A stretch of DNA of 60,063 nt from Pseudonocardiaceae bacterium (GCA_009377865.1 WHTH01000021.1:1-60063), one strand, 5' to 3'; positions 43,729-52,126 are shown, counted from the first letter of the stretch. Notes: generated by a model not told the origin, from the letters alone. Program-made: numbers and translations.

Positions 43729-43757
43729 CTCGGTATGTCTGACTTCGGTATGTCCGA
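43729..43757. repeat. 15-base tandem repeat at the brxHI start
   Basis: TCGGTATGTCTGACT is followed directly by TCGGTATGTCCGAAG, and a weaker third unit (ATCGATGTCTGAACC) lies just upstream over the brxD stop. Each unit supplies an in-frame ATG, so the repeat adds five residues (MSDFG) to the N-terminus. Confidence 0.5.
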
Positions 43758-45839
43758 AGCGCTGCACCCGGTGGTCGAGCACCACCTGGTCAACACCCTG
43801 CAGTGGCCGTCACTGCGACCGCTGCAGGCGTCGGCCGTGCAGCCGGTGCTGGACGGCGAGGACTGCCTGCTGCTCGCGCCCACCGCGGGAGGCAAGACCG
43901 AGGCCGCGGCGTTCCCGCTGCTGTCGCGGATGGCACGCGAGGGCTGGCGGGCACGTCGGTGCTCTACGTCTGCCCGCTGCGCGCGCTGCTCAACGACCTG
44001 CACCCGCGGCTGGCGGGCTATGCGGGATGGCTGGGCCGTAGCGCCGCGCTGTGGCACGGCGACGTGGGTGCCGCCGACCGCCGCCGGATCCAGCGCCAGC
44101 AGCCCGACATCCTGCTCACCACGCCGGAGTCGCTGGAGGCGATGCTGGTCTCGGTCAAGGTCGACCCGCGCGAGATGTTCCGGCAGCTGCGGGCCGTGGT
44201 GGTCGACGAGGTGCACGCCTTCGCCGGGGACGACCGGGGCTGGCACCTGCTGCTCGTGCTGGAACGGCTGTCGCGGCTGGCCGGGCGGCCGCTGCAGCGC
44301 ATCGGGCTGTCCGCGACGGTGGGAAACCCGGAGGAGCTGCTGGGCTGGCTGCAGGGCTCCTGCTCCGAGCGCCCGCGCCGCGTCGTCGCGCCACCGGCAC
44401 CGCCGACCGGCTCGACCGAGGTCACCGTCGACCATGTCGGCACCGTCGGCAACGCCGCGACCGTCATCTCGTCGCTGCACCGCGGCGAGAAGCGGCTGGT
44501 GTTCGTCGACAGCCGCCGTCGCGCCGAGGAGCTGGGGGCCGCGCTGCGGGCGGCCGGCGTGGAGACGTTCCTGTCGCACTCGTCGCTGTCGGCGGGCGAG
44601 CGGCGGCGGTCCGAGGCCGCCTTCGCCGAGGCTCGCGACTGCGTCATCGTCGCCACGTCCACGCTGGAGCTGGGCGTCGACGTCGGCGATCTGGATCGGG
44701 TGATCCAGCTCAACGCGCCCCGCACCGTCGCCTCGTTCCTGCAGCGGCTCGGGCGCACTGGGCGACGGGCGGGAGCATCGCGGAACTGCCTGTTCCTGTG
44801 CCTGGAGCCCGACGACGTGCTGCACGCGGCCGGGCTGCTGCTGCGCTGGTCACAGGGGTGGCTGGAGCCGGTGGTGGCGCCACCGTCGCCGCGCCACATC
44901 GTCGCGCAGCAGCTGCTCGTACTCGCGCTGCAGGAGCGCACCCTCGGGCTGCGGACCTGGCCGGAGTGGTGGGGTGGTCTCGGACCGATGGCGTCGGACG
45001 GATCCGCGGTGCTCAGCCACCTGCTGGAGGCGGGCTACCTGGAGACCGACGGCGACCTCGCGTTCGTGGGACCCGAGGCAGAGCGGCGGTTCGGTCGCCG
45101 CCACTTCTCCGACCTCACCTCGGTCTTCACCGCCGCACCGGAGTTCACCGTGCTGGCCGGGCGGGACGAGATCGGCACCGTCGGCGACGACGTGCTGGTG
45201 TCCGACAGCGGGGACGCCCCGCGGGTGCTGCTGCTGGCCGGGCGGGCGTGGCTGGTGACCCACGTCGACTGGACGCGGCGCCGGTGCTTCGTCGAACCGA
45301 CCGGCCTGCCCGGTCGCGCCCGCTGGTCGAGCACGGGTGGCGGGCTGTCGTTCGAGATCACCCGCGCGATGCGCGACGTGCTGCTCGGCGAGGACCCGCC
45401 CGGCGTGACCCTCAGTCGTCGCGCGGCCGGCGCGCTGGGCGAGTTGCGGGACCACCACAGCAGCCAGGTGGCCGACGGGCGCACCGTCATCGAGCGCTCG
45501 GCAACCGGCGACGTGCACTGGTGGACCTGGGCCGGCACCGCGGCCAACCGCACGCTGCACGCCTCGCTCCCCGGTCTTGTCGGCCCTCGCCAACGGTTCG
45601 GCGACCGCGGGCTGCGGATGCGTGGCGACCTCGACACCCGCGACCTCGCTGATGCACTGGAGACCGTTGACGCCACTGCCGACGTTCCCGTCAACAACGC
45701 CGCGCTCAGCGGTCTCAAGTTCTCGGCAGCGATACCCGACGGCCTCGCCCGTCGCACCCTCGCCGAGCGGTTGGCAGATCATAATGGAGCCGCAAACGCC
45801 CTGGCCGACGCGCGGATCGTGCTGCGCTCCGGCACCTGA
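43735..45839 (+). pseudogene. brxHI: BREX type 2 helicase BrxHI, one frameshift after motif I
   Basis: Reconstructed length is about 701 aa, a Lhr/Ski2-like superfamily 2 helicase. Motif I is LLLAPTAGGKTEAAAFPLLS, motif Ia VLYVCPLRALLNDLHPRL, motif II VVVDEVHAFAGDDRG (DEVH), motif III IGLSATVGN, and motif VI FLQRLGRTGRRAG. One G is missing from tggcgggcac at 43949-43951. Restoring it joins AREGWRGTSVLYVCPL. In the present state translation from 43735 or 43750 leaves the native frame after about 70 residues. The start is ATG 43735 or 43750, both inside a 15-base tandem repeat. Confidence 0.88.
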
Positions 45840-45857
45840 CGGCTGCCTTTGCCCCCG

Positions 45858-46008
45858 TAGGGTTCGCACCATGCGGACGGTAGGTATCGACCTCTCGGCC
45901 CAGCCCGCAGGCACCGCGGTCTGCAGCATCGAGTGGAGCGGCACGGAGGCCAACCTCGACCGCATCACAGTCGGCATCATGTCCGACCCTCACCTCGCCC
46001 GGATGTAG
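45858..46008 (+). pseudogene. DUF429-family protein, N-terminal stub with leaderless promoter
   Basis: ATG 45871 begins MRTVGIDLSAQPAGTAVCSI and EWSGTEANLDRITVGI, resembling the N-terminus of DUF429 (predicted RNase H-like) proteins. It then leaves the family and stops after 45 codons. A -10-like TAGGGT at 45858-45863 lies 7 bases before the ATG. The rest of the gene is missing, replaced by transposase remnants. It probably marks the right edge of the island. Confidence 0.55.
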
Positions 46009-46122
46009 ACACGCTCGCCCACCCGGCCCTCTCGCTCGAGCAAGCTGGCTTGGTACAGGCTCCGAAGCACAACCTGGGCGTGTTCAGCACCGACACCCAG
46101 TTCGCGACGCACCACGCGTTAA

Positions 46123-46390
46123 GGCCAGACCCTGGCCCGCTCCCAGCCGGCGTTCCCGATGATGCCGGGCATGCCGGAGAAACGCACCCACGACTACGTC
46201 CGGCACGGCACCACCAGCCTGGTCGCGGCGTTCAACACCGCCGACGGGACCGTCATCAGCTCATTGCACCGCCGCCACCGCACCGTCGAGTTCAAGAAGT
46301 TCCTGGCCAAGATCGACAGGGAGGTCCCCGGCCATCTGGACGTGCACCTGGTCTGCGACAACTACGGCGCCCACAAGACCCACCAGGGGG
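46123..46390 (+). mobile_element. IS630-family transposase remnant
   Basis: The frame from 46123 reads QTLARSQPAFPMMPG, then KRTHDYVRHGTTSLVAAFNT and HLDVHLVCDNYGAHKT. These are the RTHDYVRHGT and D-N-Y-H segments of IS630 DDE transposases, including the second catalytic Asp. The N-terminal HTH and the final Glu region are absent, so the element is dead. Confidence 0.75.
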
Positions 46391-46397
46391 AGCAGGG

Positions 46398-46436
46398 ACT
46401 TATCGTGGCTCTGCCGACGCGGAAACCACGATAAGT
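46398..46436. repeat. 11-base inverted repeat hairpin
   Basis: ACTTATCGTGG at 46398-46408 is perfectly complementary to CCACGATAAGT at 46426-46436, with a 17-base loop. It directly follows the transposase remnant. It may be a leftover inverted terminus, a short miniature element, or a terminator. It is not obviously part of the IS630 element. Confidence 0.5.
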
Positions 46437-46550
46437 GTGCTCATCGCGCGACCGGCGGCTGTAGGGACAGCGCCCACTCGGATCGATCACTGACACCGAC
46501 TTCACCGCGGTCAAGCGGTTCCTCCGGCTGATGTTCGACCTGCGAGCCCC

Positions 46551-46616
46551 GTCCGTGAGCTCGACGCCGTGGGGGCCCGAGGTGAGTTCGAGCCGCACGG
46601 CGTGGAGTTCATGGAC
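46551..46616. repeat. Dispersed palindromic repeat, family 2, copy 1
   Basis: The 21-base arms 46551-46571 (starting gtccgtgagctcgacgccgt) and 46596-46616 (ending gagttcatggac) are complementary at 18 of 21 positions, with a 24-base loop. The element lies in the non-coding stretch 46437-46699 upstream of the PPOX gene. I see nothing else in that stretch. A related element lies at 57772-57837. Confidence 0.65.
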
Positions 46617-46699
46617 GAACGGGGGACGGCAATCGTGTCGTGCGGATTCCACCGCGGCGGGGCACAGTCGTACCGCGACGAGAACGGAGGTGCCGCGTC

Positions 46700-47134
46700 A
46701 TGGAACTCGATGACGTCGAACGGATCGCCGCTCGCGACCACAACCTCGCGGTGGTGGCGACCTCCCGTGCCGACTGCTCGGTGCAGTCCTCCGTGGTCAA
46801 TGCCGGGGTGCTGCAGCACCCGGTCACCGGGCTGCCGGTCGTCGGGTTCGTCACCTACGGCCGGGTGAAGCTAAGCCACCTGCGCAACCGCCCGTGCGCC
46901 ACCGTCACGTTCCGTGCGGGGTGGGAGTGGGCCGCCGTGGAGGGCACGGTGGAGCTCGCCGGGCCCGACGACCCGATGCCCGACGTCGACGCCGAGCGGC
47001 TGCGACTGCTGCTGCGCGAGGTGTTCATCGCGGCCGGGGGTGGCCACGACGACTGGCAGGCCTACGACCGGGCGATGGCCGAGCAGCGCCGCGTCGCCGT
47101 GCTGTTGCGCCCGGAGCGGGTCTACGGCGTCTGA
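46700..47134 (+). CDS. PPOX-class (probable F420-dependent) flavin-split-barrel protein
   Basis: A 144-aa split-barrel protein. LAVVATSRADCSVQSSVVNA and VGFVTYGRVKLSHLRNRPCA match pyridoxamine-phosphate-oxidase-like proteins that bind F420 or FMN (TIGR03618-like), with VKLSHLRNRP as the usual cofactor strand. The start is ATG 46700 with GGAGG 8 bases upstream. The substrate is unknown. The 3' end overlaps that of the convergent oxidase pseudogene by 13 bases. Confidence 0.8.
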   Translation: MELDDVERIAARDHNLAVVATSRADCSVQSSVVNAGVLQHPVTGLPVVGFVTYGRVKLSHLRNRPCATVTFRAGWEWAAVEGTVELAGPDDPMPDVDAERLRLLLREVFIAAGGGHDDWQAYDRAMAEQRRVAVLLRPERVYGV

Positions 47135-48482
47135 CGCGCGATCGGGGCGTCGATCCACGCCTCGGGGATGCCGAACCCGTCGACCAGGGCGCGGGCGTGC
47201 GGGCGCAGCTGCTGGCACTGCTCGTTGACCGCACGGCCGACGGCCTTGGCCCGGTTCGGCGACAGCCGGCCGTGCTCCATGAACCAGGCGCGGTCTCCCT
47301 CGATGACCGACAGCACGTGCAGGTCGCACACCCGGTCGAGCAGGTCGCGCACCGCGACGTCCTCGCAGCGGTCGATCGCGGCGACGAACGCCTCGAGCAC
47401 GATCCGGTCGACGTGCACCCGCGCGACGCGCAGCACGTGGTCCTGCGCGTCGTTGAACACGGCGAAGGCGTTGTGCTCCGTGGCACGGCGCAGCCGGTTG
47501 GCGAGGGTGTCGAGCACGTGCGACTCCCGATCCTCGAACAGCGCGACGTGCCAGCCCCGGTCGAGCAGGTCGGCCTCCTCGTCGCGACCCGGGGCGGCGT
47601 CGACCAGCCGCTGCAGCAGCGGCCGCGCGGCGGTGCGCTCGATGACAATCTCGAGCACCTGGTCGGCGACGAACCGCACCATCCCGAGGGTGTCGAGCTC
47701 ACCGAAGTGGTCCCGGTAGCTGGTCAGCAGGCCCTTGGCCACCAGCTGCAGCAGCACGGTGTTATCGCCCTTGAATGTGGTGAACACATCGGTGTCGGCC
47801 TTGAGCTGCGGCAACCGGTTGACGGTGAGGTACCCGGCGCCGCCGCACGCCTCCCGGCACGTCTGGATCGTGGCCGTCGCATTCCAGGTCGCCACCGCCT
47901 TGATGCCGGCCGCGCGGGCCTCCAGCTCCCGCTGCGCCCGCTCGTCGGTGATCCCGCCGGTCTGGATATCGTGCAGCGCTGCGACCAGCTCCTGCTGCGC
48001 GAAGTGCAGGGCGTAGCTGGTGGCCAGCGCCGGCAGCAGCTTGCGCTGGTGGGCGAGGTAGTCGAGGACGGGGATCTCGTCGGTCGAGCCCGGCGCCGCG
48101 AACTGGCGCCGCGACTCGCCGTAGCGGACCGCGATCGCCAACGCGAGCTGGGTGGCGCTGCCGGCGCCGCCCGCGACGCTGACCCGGCCGCGGATCAGCG
48201 TGCCCAGCATGGTGAAGAAGCGTCGTGACACGGCCTCGATCGGGCTCGAGTACGTGCCGTCCGGGGCAACATCGCCGAAGCGGTTGAGCAGCGCCTCGCG
48301 CGGCACCCGGACCGCGTCGAAGGACAACCTGTCGCTGCTGGTCAAGGCGGGAGTGCAGTGGGGGCTGTTCGGGGGAGCGGTGGAGGCTTCGTCCGGGCCT
48401 GCTCGCGGACGTGCGCCCACCGGCCGTCCAGCACGCGGCGCAGCGCATCCGCATCGACTGCGGTGACGGTCGTCGTGACCAT
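47122..48482 (-). pseudogene. Acyl-CoA oxidase/dehydrogenase with internal deletion
   Basis: The intact part (about 405 residues) is the C-terminal two-thirds of an acyl-CoA oxidase: RLSFDAVRVPREALLNRFGD, LAIAVRYGESRRQFAAPG, TCREACGGAGYLTVNRLPQL, DTDVFTTFKGDNTVLLQLVA. The true N-terminus is also present in another frame from ATG 48482 (MVTTTVTAVDADALRRVLDG, GGGAGG upstream). It runs about 30 codons and then jumps into the later part near 48340-48390. Some 200 or more codons, including the N-terminal helical domain, are missing and the frames do not match. The gene is therefore dead. Confidence 0.8.
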
Positions 48483-48615
48483 GCCGCCTCCCTCGCGATC
48501 GACCCCCGGCGGTAGGCTCCTTCCCGGGAGCCTGCCAGCTGCCCGGCTGTTCAGCATGCGGGCGGCCCGTTACGCCCGTCACACCCGCTATGATCGTCAG
48601 GTTCGGAGGCTTGCG

Positions 48616-49095
48616 GTGTACGACGACTACAGCCAGGGCAGGAATTATGACCGTACGCAGCGGATGCAGCGGTCGGGCAGGGTGGACGTCCGCCGGCTGT
48701 GGGCGGGCGGCGCGGCGACAGCGCTCGTCGCCGCGCTGGTCGCATTCATCGCACTGCTGATCGCGCGCGGGATCGTCGGCGTGCCGGTACTGGCGCCGGA
48801 CGAGGCGGGCATGTTCGGTGACGCGTCGACCGTCGGGCTCTACGTCCTGGCCGCCCTCGCCGCGCTGGCGGCGACCGGGCTGATGAACCTGCTGCTGCTC
48901 GCCGTGCCACAGCCACGGACCTTCTTCGCCGCGATCGCCGGGCTCGCCACCCTCGCGTTCGCGCTGCAGCCCTTCCTGACCGACGTCGAGCTCGCCAGCC
49001 AGATCGCCACGGCGGTGGTGTACCTGGTCACCGGAGCCGTCATCATCGGTTTGATCGGCAGCGTCACCGACTACGCCGCTCGTCCCGACTACTGA
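48616..49095 (+). CDS. DUF6069-like integral membrane protein
   Basis: A 159-aa protein from GTG 48616 with CGGAGG upstream. A polar N-terminus (YDDYSQGRNYDRTQRMQRSG) precedes about four transmembrane helices at residues about 33-55, 75-97, 102-120 and 128-150. It contains GVPVLAPDEAGMFGDASTVG and LLLAVPQPRTFFAAIAGLAT, which resemble the actinobacterial DUF6069 family. Its function is unknown. It converges on the dodecin gene. Confidence 0.7.
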   Translation: MYDDYSQGRNYDRTQRMQRSGRVDVRRLWAGGAATALVAALVAFIALLIARGIVGVPVLAPDEAGMFGDASTVGLYVLAALAALAATGLMNLLLLAVPQPRTFFAAIAGLATLAFALQPFLTDVELASQIATAVVYLVTGAVIIGLIGSVTDYAARPDY

Positions 49096-49106
49096 CCCCT
49101 ACGGCG

Positions 49107-49319
49107 CTATCCCTCGTCGTCGAGCCGGAATCCGACCTTGATCCCGACCTGGAAGTGGCCGACCGCGCCGTCGACCACGTGCCCCCGGATCTCGCTGACC
49201 TCGAACCACTCGACGTTGCGCAACGTGCTGCTTGCTCGGGAGATGCCGTTGCGGATGGCCTCGTCCAGTCCGTCCGGGCTCGTTCCGACGATCTCGGTGA
49301 TGCGGTAGGTGCGTTCCAT
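49107..49319 (-). CDS. Dodecin flavin-binding protein
   Basis: The 70-aa sequence has the dodecin fold: YRITEIVGTSPDGLDEAIRN, a helix to TLRNVEWFEVSEIRGHVVDG, and a closing strand HFQVGIKVGFRLDDEG. Dodecins form hollow dodecamers that store FMN or riboflavin. The conserved Trp that stacks on flavin is in NVEWFEV. The start is ATG 49319 rather than the longer 49340. Confidence 0.92.
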   Translation of the reverse strand: MERTYRITEIVGTSPDGLDEAIRNGISRASSTLRNVEWFEVSEIRGHVVDGAVGHFQVGIKVGFRLDDEG

Positions 49320-49373
49320 AACCGCAGTGTGCCGCCGCACCCGGCGCTACGCGACCGCGCGAGCGCCGGGTCG

Positions 49374-49386
49374 TAAACTGATCGCG
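49374..49386 (+). promoter_or_regulatory. Leaderless promoter of the MshC/CysS-like gene
   Basis: A -10-like TAAACT at 49374-49379 lies 7 bases before ATG 49387, so the transcript would begin at the start codon. No Shine-Dalgarno sequence is visible. Confidence 0.5.
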
Positions 49387-50523
49387 ATGAACGGCGACGT
49401 TGTGGGTGCACCGCTGGGCCACACCGACCGGATCCGGCTCGCGGGCGCGGCCCTGCCCGTCGTCAGCCCGGTGCGGTTCTACGTCTGCGGCATCACCCCG
49501 TACGACGTGACCCACCTCGGCCACGCCGCCACATTCGTCTGGGCCGATGCTGCGGCAGCTGTGCTGCGGCTGGCCGGGGCCGAGACCATGACCTGCCGCA
49601 ACGTCACCGACGTCGACGACGTGCTGACCCGCGCCGCCGTCGAGCGCGGCCGCCACTACGACGAGTTCGCGCTCGAGCAGGAGTACCTGTTCGGGCGGGA
49701 CATGACCGCGCTGCGGGTTCGCCGTCCGAACCACGAGCCGCGGGCGCGTCACCACGTCGGCCAGGTCGTGCAGCTGGCCGCCGCACTGCTCGCCACCGGA
49801 CGGGCCTATGAGCGCAACGGCACCGTGTACTTCCGCGGTTCCGATGTCCCGGACCGCGCCGGGATGGCGCGACACGACGCCGAGCGGCTGTCGGCCGAGT
49901 TCGGTGACCGGCCCGACGACCCGGCCCGCGACGACCCCTTCGACGTCCCCGTCTGGCGACCCTCCGGCGACGCCGAACCCGGCTGGCCGAGCCCGTGGGG
50001 CCGGGGCCGGCCCGGGTGGCACGCCGAGTGCGCGGCGATGGCGTTGGGGGTACTGGGAGCCGCAGTCGACGTGCTGGCCGGCGGCGAGGATCTCGCGTTT
50101 CCCCACCACGCCTACCAGGCCGCCATGGTCGAGGCCGCCACCGGGGTGCGCCCGTTCGCCCGCGCTCAGCTTCCGGTGGGGACGGTGCGGGCGGCGGGCG
50201 CGAAGATGGCCAAGTCGACCGGCAACCTCGTGCTCGTGTCCGACCTGCTCCGCGACCACCAGCCGGCGGCCGTCCGGCTGCTGCTGCTCGACCGGTCCTG
50301 GCGCCGGCCGTGGGAGCTCCACGATGCCGACGTCGCGAACGCCGCGGCCCGGCTCGAACGGCTCTACGGCGCCGCCGGTACCGCAGCGGCGTCGCCGGTC
50401 GCCGTGGAGGCGGTCACCGGCGCCCTCGTCGACGATCTCGACGTGCCGCGTGCGCTCGACCTCGCCGAAGAGGCGGGCGGGGACGCCGCACGGCTGCTGC
50501 TACGCACCCTCGCGCTGAGCTGA
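49387..50523 (+). CDS. MshC/cysteinyl-tRNA-synthetase-like ligase
   Basis: A 378-aa class I synthetase-fold enzyme. RFYVCGITPYDVTHLGHAAT carries the zinc Cys and the HIGH-like motif (HLGH). WHAECAAMALGVLGAAVDVL and GGEDLAFPHHAYQAA provide the other zinc ligands, and KMAKSTGN is the KMSKS loop. The phrase YVCGITPYDVTHLGHAAT is closer to MshC (mycothiol Cys:GlcN-Ins ligase, about 410 aa) than to CysS, but the protein is shorter than both and its neighbours are not the usual mshC context. It may be a paralogue with another amine acceptor. Confidence 0.75.
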   Translation: MNGDVVGAPLGHTDRIRLAGAALPVVSPVRFYVCGITPYDVTHLGHAATFVWADAAAAVLRLAGAETMTCRNVTDVDDVLTRAAVERGRHYDEFALEQEYLFGRDMTALRVRRPNHEPRARHHVGQVVQLAAALLATGRAYERNGTVYFRGSDVPDRAGMARHDAERLSAEFGDRPDDPARDDPFDVPVWRPSGDAEPGWPSPWGRGRPGWHAECAAMALGVLGAAVDVLAGGEDLAFPHHAYQAAMVEAATGVRPFARAQLPVGTVRAAGAKMAKSTGNLVLVSDLLRDHQPAAVRLLLLDRSWRRPWELHDADVANAAARLERLYGAAGTAAASPVAVEAVTGALVDDLDVPRALDLAEEAGGDAARLLLRTLALS

Positions 50524-50537
50524 CCCCGGTACTGTCG

Positions 50538-50756
50538 ATGGCAAAGGAGGTGGGCACGCTGACCGAGCAACCCCCAACTGATCCGGAACGGACCGTCGAC
50601 GACCTGGAACGCAAGGTGCTCGGCCGCGAGCCGGAGGACTCCCGTATCGACGACTCAGATCCGGACGAGCCGGCCTTCGACCAGGACATGGACGTCGAGG
50701 ACATGCCCGGTGGCGCGGGCGAGCCGGGTGGTCACGCCGACGAGCCCGCGGACTGA
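50538..50756 (+). CDS. Small acidic hypothetical protein
   Basis: Up to 72 aa, strongly acidic and disordered-looking (VDDLERKVLGREPEDSRIDD, DPDEPAFDQDMDVEDMPGG). The ATG at 50538 lies only 2 bases after a -10-like TACTGT (50530-50535). A strong AAAGGAGG at 50543-50550 sits inside the reading frame, 8 bases before CTG 50559. Translation may really begin at that CTG (MTEQPPTDPE), giving 65 aa. Its function is unknown. Confidence 0.6.
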   Translation: MAKEVGTLTEQPPTDPERTVDDLERKVLGREPEDSRIDDSDPDEPAFDQDMDVEDMPGGAGEPGGHADEPAD

Positions 50757-50776
50757 TCCCGTCGACTCGCGCAGTC

Positions 50777-50829
50777 GCCGTCAAGGGCACCTTCACTGCG
50801 TCGGACGCAGTCACGGTGCCCTTCGCGGC
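50777..50829. repeat. Palindromic hairpin repeat between convergent genes, copy 2 (bidirectional terminator candidate)
   Basis: The outer arms gccgtcaagggcacc (50777-50791) and ggtgcccttcgcggc (50815-50829) pair at 13 of 15 positions. An inner stem actgcg/cgcagt closes a tcgga loop. It shares aagggcacc, ggacgcagt and ggtgccctt with the element at 4834-4886 and, like it, separates the stops of two convergent genes. Confidence 0.75.
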
Positions 50830-50832
50830 GCG

Positions 50833-51522
50833 TCAGGCCTGACCGTAGACCGGGATCCTGGCGCCGCTGATCAGCCACGCGTCATCGCTGCACAGGAACG
50901 CGATCACCCGGGCGATGGCCTCGGGTTCCACGGCGCGTTCGGCGAGGTCGGCTGACATCCAGGACCGGTTCGCCGGGGTGTCGATCACTGACGGCAGCAC
51001 CGTGTTGACCCGGACCCCGGAGCGCTTGAGGTCCTCGGCGAGCACCTCGGTCAGCCGCACGACGGCTGCCTTGCTCGTGGCGTGCGCCACCGGCCCCGTG
51101 CCCGCGACGGCCGTTCGCGAGCCCACCGTCACGATCGCCCCGCCGCCGGCTGCGGTGATCCGCTGCGCCGCGGCCTGACAGCACCACAGCGCGCTGACGA
51201 AGTTGCTCTGCATCATGTCCTCGAGGGTCGCCTCGTCGAGGTCGACCAGCTTCGCACCGGCGAAGCCGCCGGCCAGCGCCACTAGGGCCCGCGGCGGGCC
51301 GAGCTCGTCGACCTGCTTCCACGCAGCGGCGACGGCGTCGCGGCTGGCGAGGTCGGCGGCGACCGGATGGACGGCGGCGCCGCTGGCGAGTTCGGCCACG
51401 GCGTCGAGCGCCGCACCGGCGACATCGAGCGCGACCACCGGATCGCCACGCTGCGAGAACTCTGCGACCACCGCGCGGCCCAGCGCACCGGCCGCCCCTG
51501 TGACGACCACGGATCCAGCCAT
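50833..51522 (-). CDS. SDR family protein with His in place of the catalytic Tyr
   Basis: A 229-aa short-chain dehydrogenase-like protein. VVVTGAAGALGRAVVAEFSQ is the cofactor loop, ALVALAGGFAG replaces the NNAG region, and VTVGSRTAVAG carries the serine. The expected YxxxK reads HATSK: the codon is CAC where TAC is expected. The Lys is kept. The C-terminus is RVNTVLPSVIDTPANRSWMS. The start is ATG 51522 with GGAGGTGG upstream. It may be catalytically weak or inactive, or have a binding role. Confidence 0.85.
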   Translation of the reverse strand: MAGSVVVTGAAGALGRAVVAEFSQRGDPVVALDVAGAALDAVAELASGAAVHPVAADLASRDAVAAAWKQVDELGPPRALVALAGGFAGAKLVDLDEATLEDMMQSNFVSALWCCQAAAQRITAAGGGAIVTVGSRTAVAGTGPVAHATSKAAVVRLTEVLAEDLKRSGVRVNTVLPSVIDTPANRSWMSADLAERAVEPEAIARVIAFLCSDDAWLISGARIPVYGQA

Positions 51523-51777
51523 TGCGCCCACCTCCACGATCACGGACTGCCCGGCCACGGTAACGGGCCGGTACGCGGGAATGCCTACGCCCGCCCGGTG
51601 GTTGTACCAGCCGTCCGGGCCGGGACGCTCCGTGTCCCCGGGTCCCACAGGAGAAATGCGGCCGCGGACGATCGAAACCGCGGTGTGCCCTTTCGCCGCG
51701 AGGCGACCGGCGCCCGGCCCGGACCCGCAACTCAACTTCCGGTGCCCACGGGCACCACAGCACGAAGGACGAAGCCC

Positions 51778-52041
51778 ATGAAGGGCGATCGAGTCGAGAT
51801 CGTGATCGACGCCGGCGGCTCCTCCCGCAGCTACGAGATCGAGGCGAGCCGGGCGGGCCGGCGGGTCGACATCACACACCGCCGTGGCGTCGTCGAGGTC
51901 ACCGAGGTCACCCGCGCTGGCACACCGGTGCGTACCGCGCGGTTCATGGCTGGACGGGTGCTCGCGCTGGTCGAACACCCCGCCACCCCGCGTCCGCCGC
52001 GGGACGGGGAGCCGGTTTCCCAGCTGCGCCGTTCCGCCTGA
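51778..52041 (+). CDS. Small conserved hypothetical protein
   Basis: An 87-aa protein, MKGDRVEIVIDAGGSSRSYE followed by alternating beta-like segments (RRVDITHRRGVVEVTEVTRA and RTARFMAGRVLALVEHP). It has no membrane segment or known motif. GAAGGA lies upstream of ATG 51778. Its function is unknown. The 255 bases before it, back to the divergent SDR, hold no other gene I can support. Confidence 0.6.
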   Translation: MKGDRVEIVIDAGGSSRSYEIEASRAGRRVDITHRRGVVEVTEVTRAGTPVRTARFMAGRVLALVEHPATPRPPRDGEPVSQLRRSA

Positions 52042-52051
52042 GCCCCTCGCG

Positions 52052-52126
52052 CTACTCCTCGTCGGTGCGCACGGCGTCGGCGAGCGTCTGGCGGAACCCT
52101 GACAGGTCGTCGACCCCGATACGCAC
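52052..52126 (-). pseudogene. C-terminal fragment of an unidentified gene
   Basis: The minus-strand codons read RIGVDDLSGFRQTLADAVRT, DEE and a stop, which looks like a genuine protein terminus. A TGA two codons before the GTG at 52126 cuts it off from upstream sequence. It is probably a remnant. Confidence 0.3.

Noticed and set aside
43949-43951. brxHI as two separate genes
   Set aside because: Helicase motif I is in one frame and motifs Ia-VI in the other with a seamless join after adding one G, so it is one broken gene.
46398-46436. CRISPR-like repeat
   Set aside because: There is a single inverted repeat with no direct repeats or spacers. No CRISPR array is present in the window.
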